Source: Campylobacteraceae bacterium
GTDB lineage: Bacteria > Campylobacterota > Campylobacteria > Campylobacterales > Sulfurovaceae
Reading direction: 5' to 3'
DNA length: 6,505 nucleotides
Assembly: GCA_027026055.1 (NCBI GenBank)
Contig: JALVPA010000051.1
Location: 1-6,505, forward strand
The translations under genes and the position numbers were made by a program. Each line of letters opens with the position of its first letter. Position 1 is the first letter of the stretch. Below, piece after piece: positions 5,343 to 6,505 of this stretch. The notes beneath the pieces were generated by a model. The model made no database searches and was not told the origin of the DNA. It saw nothing but the letters and a program-made list of their open reading frames with translations.

Positions 5343-6505
5343 TTAAAGTCGCTCTACAACCTCAATCCCCAGCAAATTCAATCCTCGTCGAATCGTTTTT
5401 GCGGTCAAATCCGCCAACAATAGTCGCGATACGCGAATCTCTTCGGGCACCTCTTCTTTGAGAATGGGATTGCGTTCGTAAAAACGCATAAACAACGTTA
5501 CCGTCTCATATAAATAGTTGGTAATCAAATGCGGAGCCGCTTCCTCCGCGGCACGCCACAGCACATCTTCGAAACGCAGCAACATTACCGCCAGCGTATG
5601 CTCCAGAGCGTCGCCGATACGAATTTCGCCTTCGGGTGTTTTGCCGTATTTTCGAAAAATACTGCGGATACGCGCATAGGCATATTGCATATATAGCGAC
5701 GTATTGCCTTCGAAACTGAGCATCTTGTCCCAATCGAAAACATAGTTCGCTTCTCTGTTGATAGAAAGATCGGCATACTTTACGGCGCCGATACCCACAA
5801 CGTTTGCAATCTTTTCGAGTTCTTCTTCGCCATAACTCTCTTTTGACGTGATCGCCTCTTTCGCACGCATTACCGCTTCGCCCAACAAGTCCACCAGCTT
5901 GACGGTACCGCCTTCGCGCGTTTTGAACGGCTTGCCGTTTTTATCCATCATCGTACCGAAAGCGATATGTTCCAGTCGTACGTCGGACGGTACCAAACAG
6001 GCTTCTTTGGCGACACGAAAGACTTGTCTGAAATGTTCGCTTTGACGCGCATCGACAACATAACAGATACGTTTGGCTTGCAACACGTTAGCGCGATACC
6101 ACAATGCAGCCAAATCTGTCGTAGCATAAAGATATCCGCCGTCGGATTTTTGCACGATAACCGGAACCTCTTCGCCTTCCAAAAAAACACATTGCGCGCC
6201 GTCGCTAATACGTAACATCCCCGCTTCGTCCAATTTCGAAACGATATTCGGCAATTGTTCGTTATAAAAACTCTCCGCACGCACATCGTCTCTTGTCAAG
6301 TTGACACCGAGTTTGTCATAGACCTCTTCGCAATGCCAGAGGGAAATCTCGATAAAGCGTTTCCAGAGTGTTAAACAGTGGGGATCACCACTTTGAATTT
6401 TGACAACGTATTCTCTCGCTTTATCCGCAAAAGCGGGATCTTCGTCGAAACGCTTTTTGGCGTCTTTGTAAAACTGCTCCAAGTCCGCCAAACTCTGCGT
6501 ATCGG
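5343..6505 (-). CDS. argS: Arginine--tRNA ligase (3' part; 5' end outside window)
   Basis: Cytoplasmic class I synthetase charging tRNA-Arg. The minus-strand frame is open to the window edge and gives the last ~386 residues of a protein that is usually about 530 aa, so the N-terminal additional domain and HIGH motif lie beyond 6505. TTG 6489-6491 is an internal Leu codon, not a start: the frame continues upstream as DTQS. Visible core features, numbered from that Leu, are YLYATTDLAALWYR (120-133) and DARQSEHFRQVF (147-158). KPFKTREGGTV (187-197) is the ArgS counterpart of KMSKS. The DALR anticodon-binding domain fills about the last 120 residues, from YMQYAYARIRSIFRKYG to GLNLLGIEVVERL, the usual ArgS ending. 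Stop is TAA 5343-5345. The small membrane protein gene follows 22 bases later in the likely operon. Confidence 0.98.
   Translation of the reverse strand, partial: DTQSLADLEQFYKDAKKRFDEDPAFADKAREYVVKIQSGDPHCLTLWKRFIEISLWHCEEVYDKLGVNLTRDDVRAESFYNEQLPNIVSKLDEAGMLRISDGAQCVFLEGEEVPVIVQKSDGGYLYATTDLAALWYRANVLQAKRICYVVDARQSEHFRQVFRVAKEACLVPSDVRLEHIAFGTMMDKNGKPFKTREGGTVKLVDLLGEAVMRAKEAITSKESYGEEELEKIANVVGIGAVKYADLSINREANYVFDWDKMLSFEGNTSLYMQYAYARIRSIFRKYGKTPEGEIRIGDALEHTLAVMLLRFEDVLWRAAEEAAPHLITNYLYETVTLFMRFYERNPILKEEVPEEIRVSRLLLADLTAKTIRRGLNLLGIEVVERL

Noticed and set aside
6489..6491. TTG as a start codon for argS
   Set aside because: The frame continues upstream to the window edge, and the visible part lacks the N-terminal and HIGH regions of ArgS; this is an internal Leu codon.
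1..6505. Mobile element, CRISPR, tRNA/rRNA, toxin-antitoxin or defence system
   Set aside because: No transposase or integrase motifs, regularly spaced repeats, cloverleaf-like sequence or toxin-antitoxin gene pairs were seen; the window is mostly conserved core genes.

Overview
The window looks like chromosomal core sequence from a Campylobacterota (Epsilonproteobacteria) bacterium, probably a moderate-GC environmental lineage of the Sulfurovum/Sulfuricurvum/Hydrogenimonas kind. The phylum call rests on ThrS, which lacks a full TGS domain and closely matches Helicobacter/Campylobacter ThrS from memory (e.g. the GVVHRHEKSGVLHGLLRVRE block). The thrS-infC order and the IF-3 ending in ...RYINMYVTPLKK agree with it. 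The genus is a guess.

Layout, left to right. Positions 1-45 hold the 3' tail of an unidentified + strand gene. It is followed 7 bases later by a + strand gene of unknown function (53-517). Everything else is on the minus strand and so is transcribed right to left: argS (3' part only, 5343-6505), a small four-helix membrane protein (4985-5320), a six-helix membrane protein with a degenerate GGDEF domain (3839-4897), thrS (1961-3775), infC (1419-1964), and a LysM + NlpC/P60 cell-wall hydrolase (539-1324). The + and minus strand genes converge at 517/539 with only 21 bases between them and no convincing terminator.

Transcription units. argS and the small membrane gene are 22 bases apart and probably cotranscribed; the GGDEF gene follows after 87 bases and may read through. 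thrS has its own clear TATAAT-type promoter in the 63-base gap before it and overlaps infC by 4 bases (TTGA), so the two form one translationally coupled unit. A 12-bp hairpin spans the infC stop codon, and the NlpC/P60 gene then appears to have its own promoter in the 94-base gap. Two aminoacyl-tRNA synthetases and an initiation factor make this mostly a translation neighbourhood, with one cell-envelope enzyme and one putative membrane signalling protein.

I see no mobile element, CRISPR array, tRNA/rRNA gene or defence system, and no evidence for a wholly new system. The most interesting items are the membrane pseudo-GGDEF protein, the rare TTG start of infC overlapping the thrS stop, and the unusual start of the unknown + strand gene.
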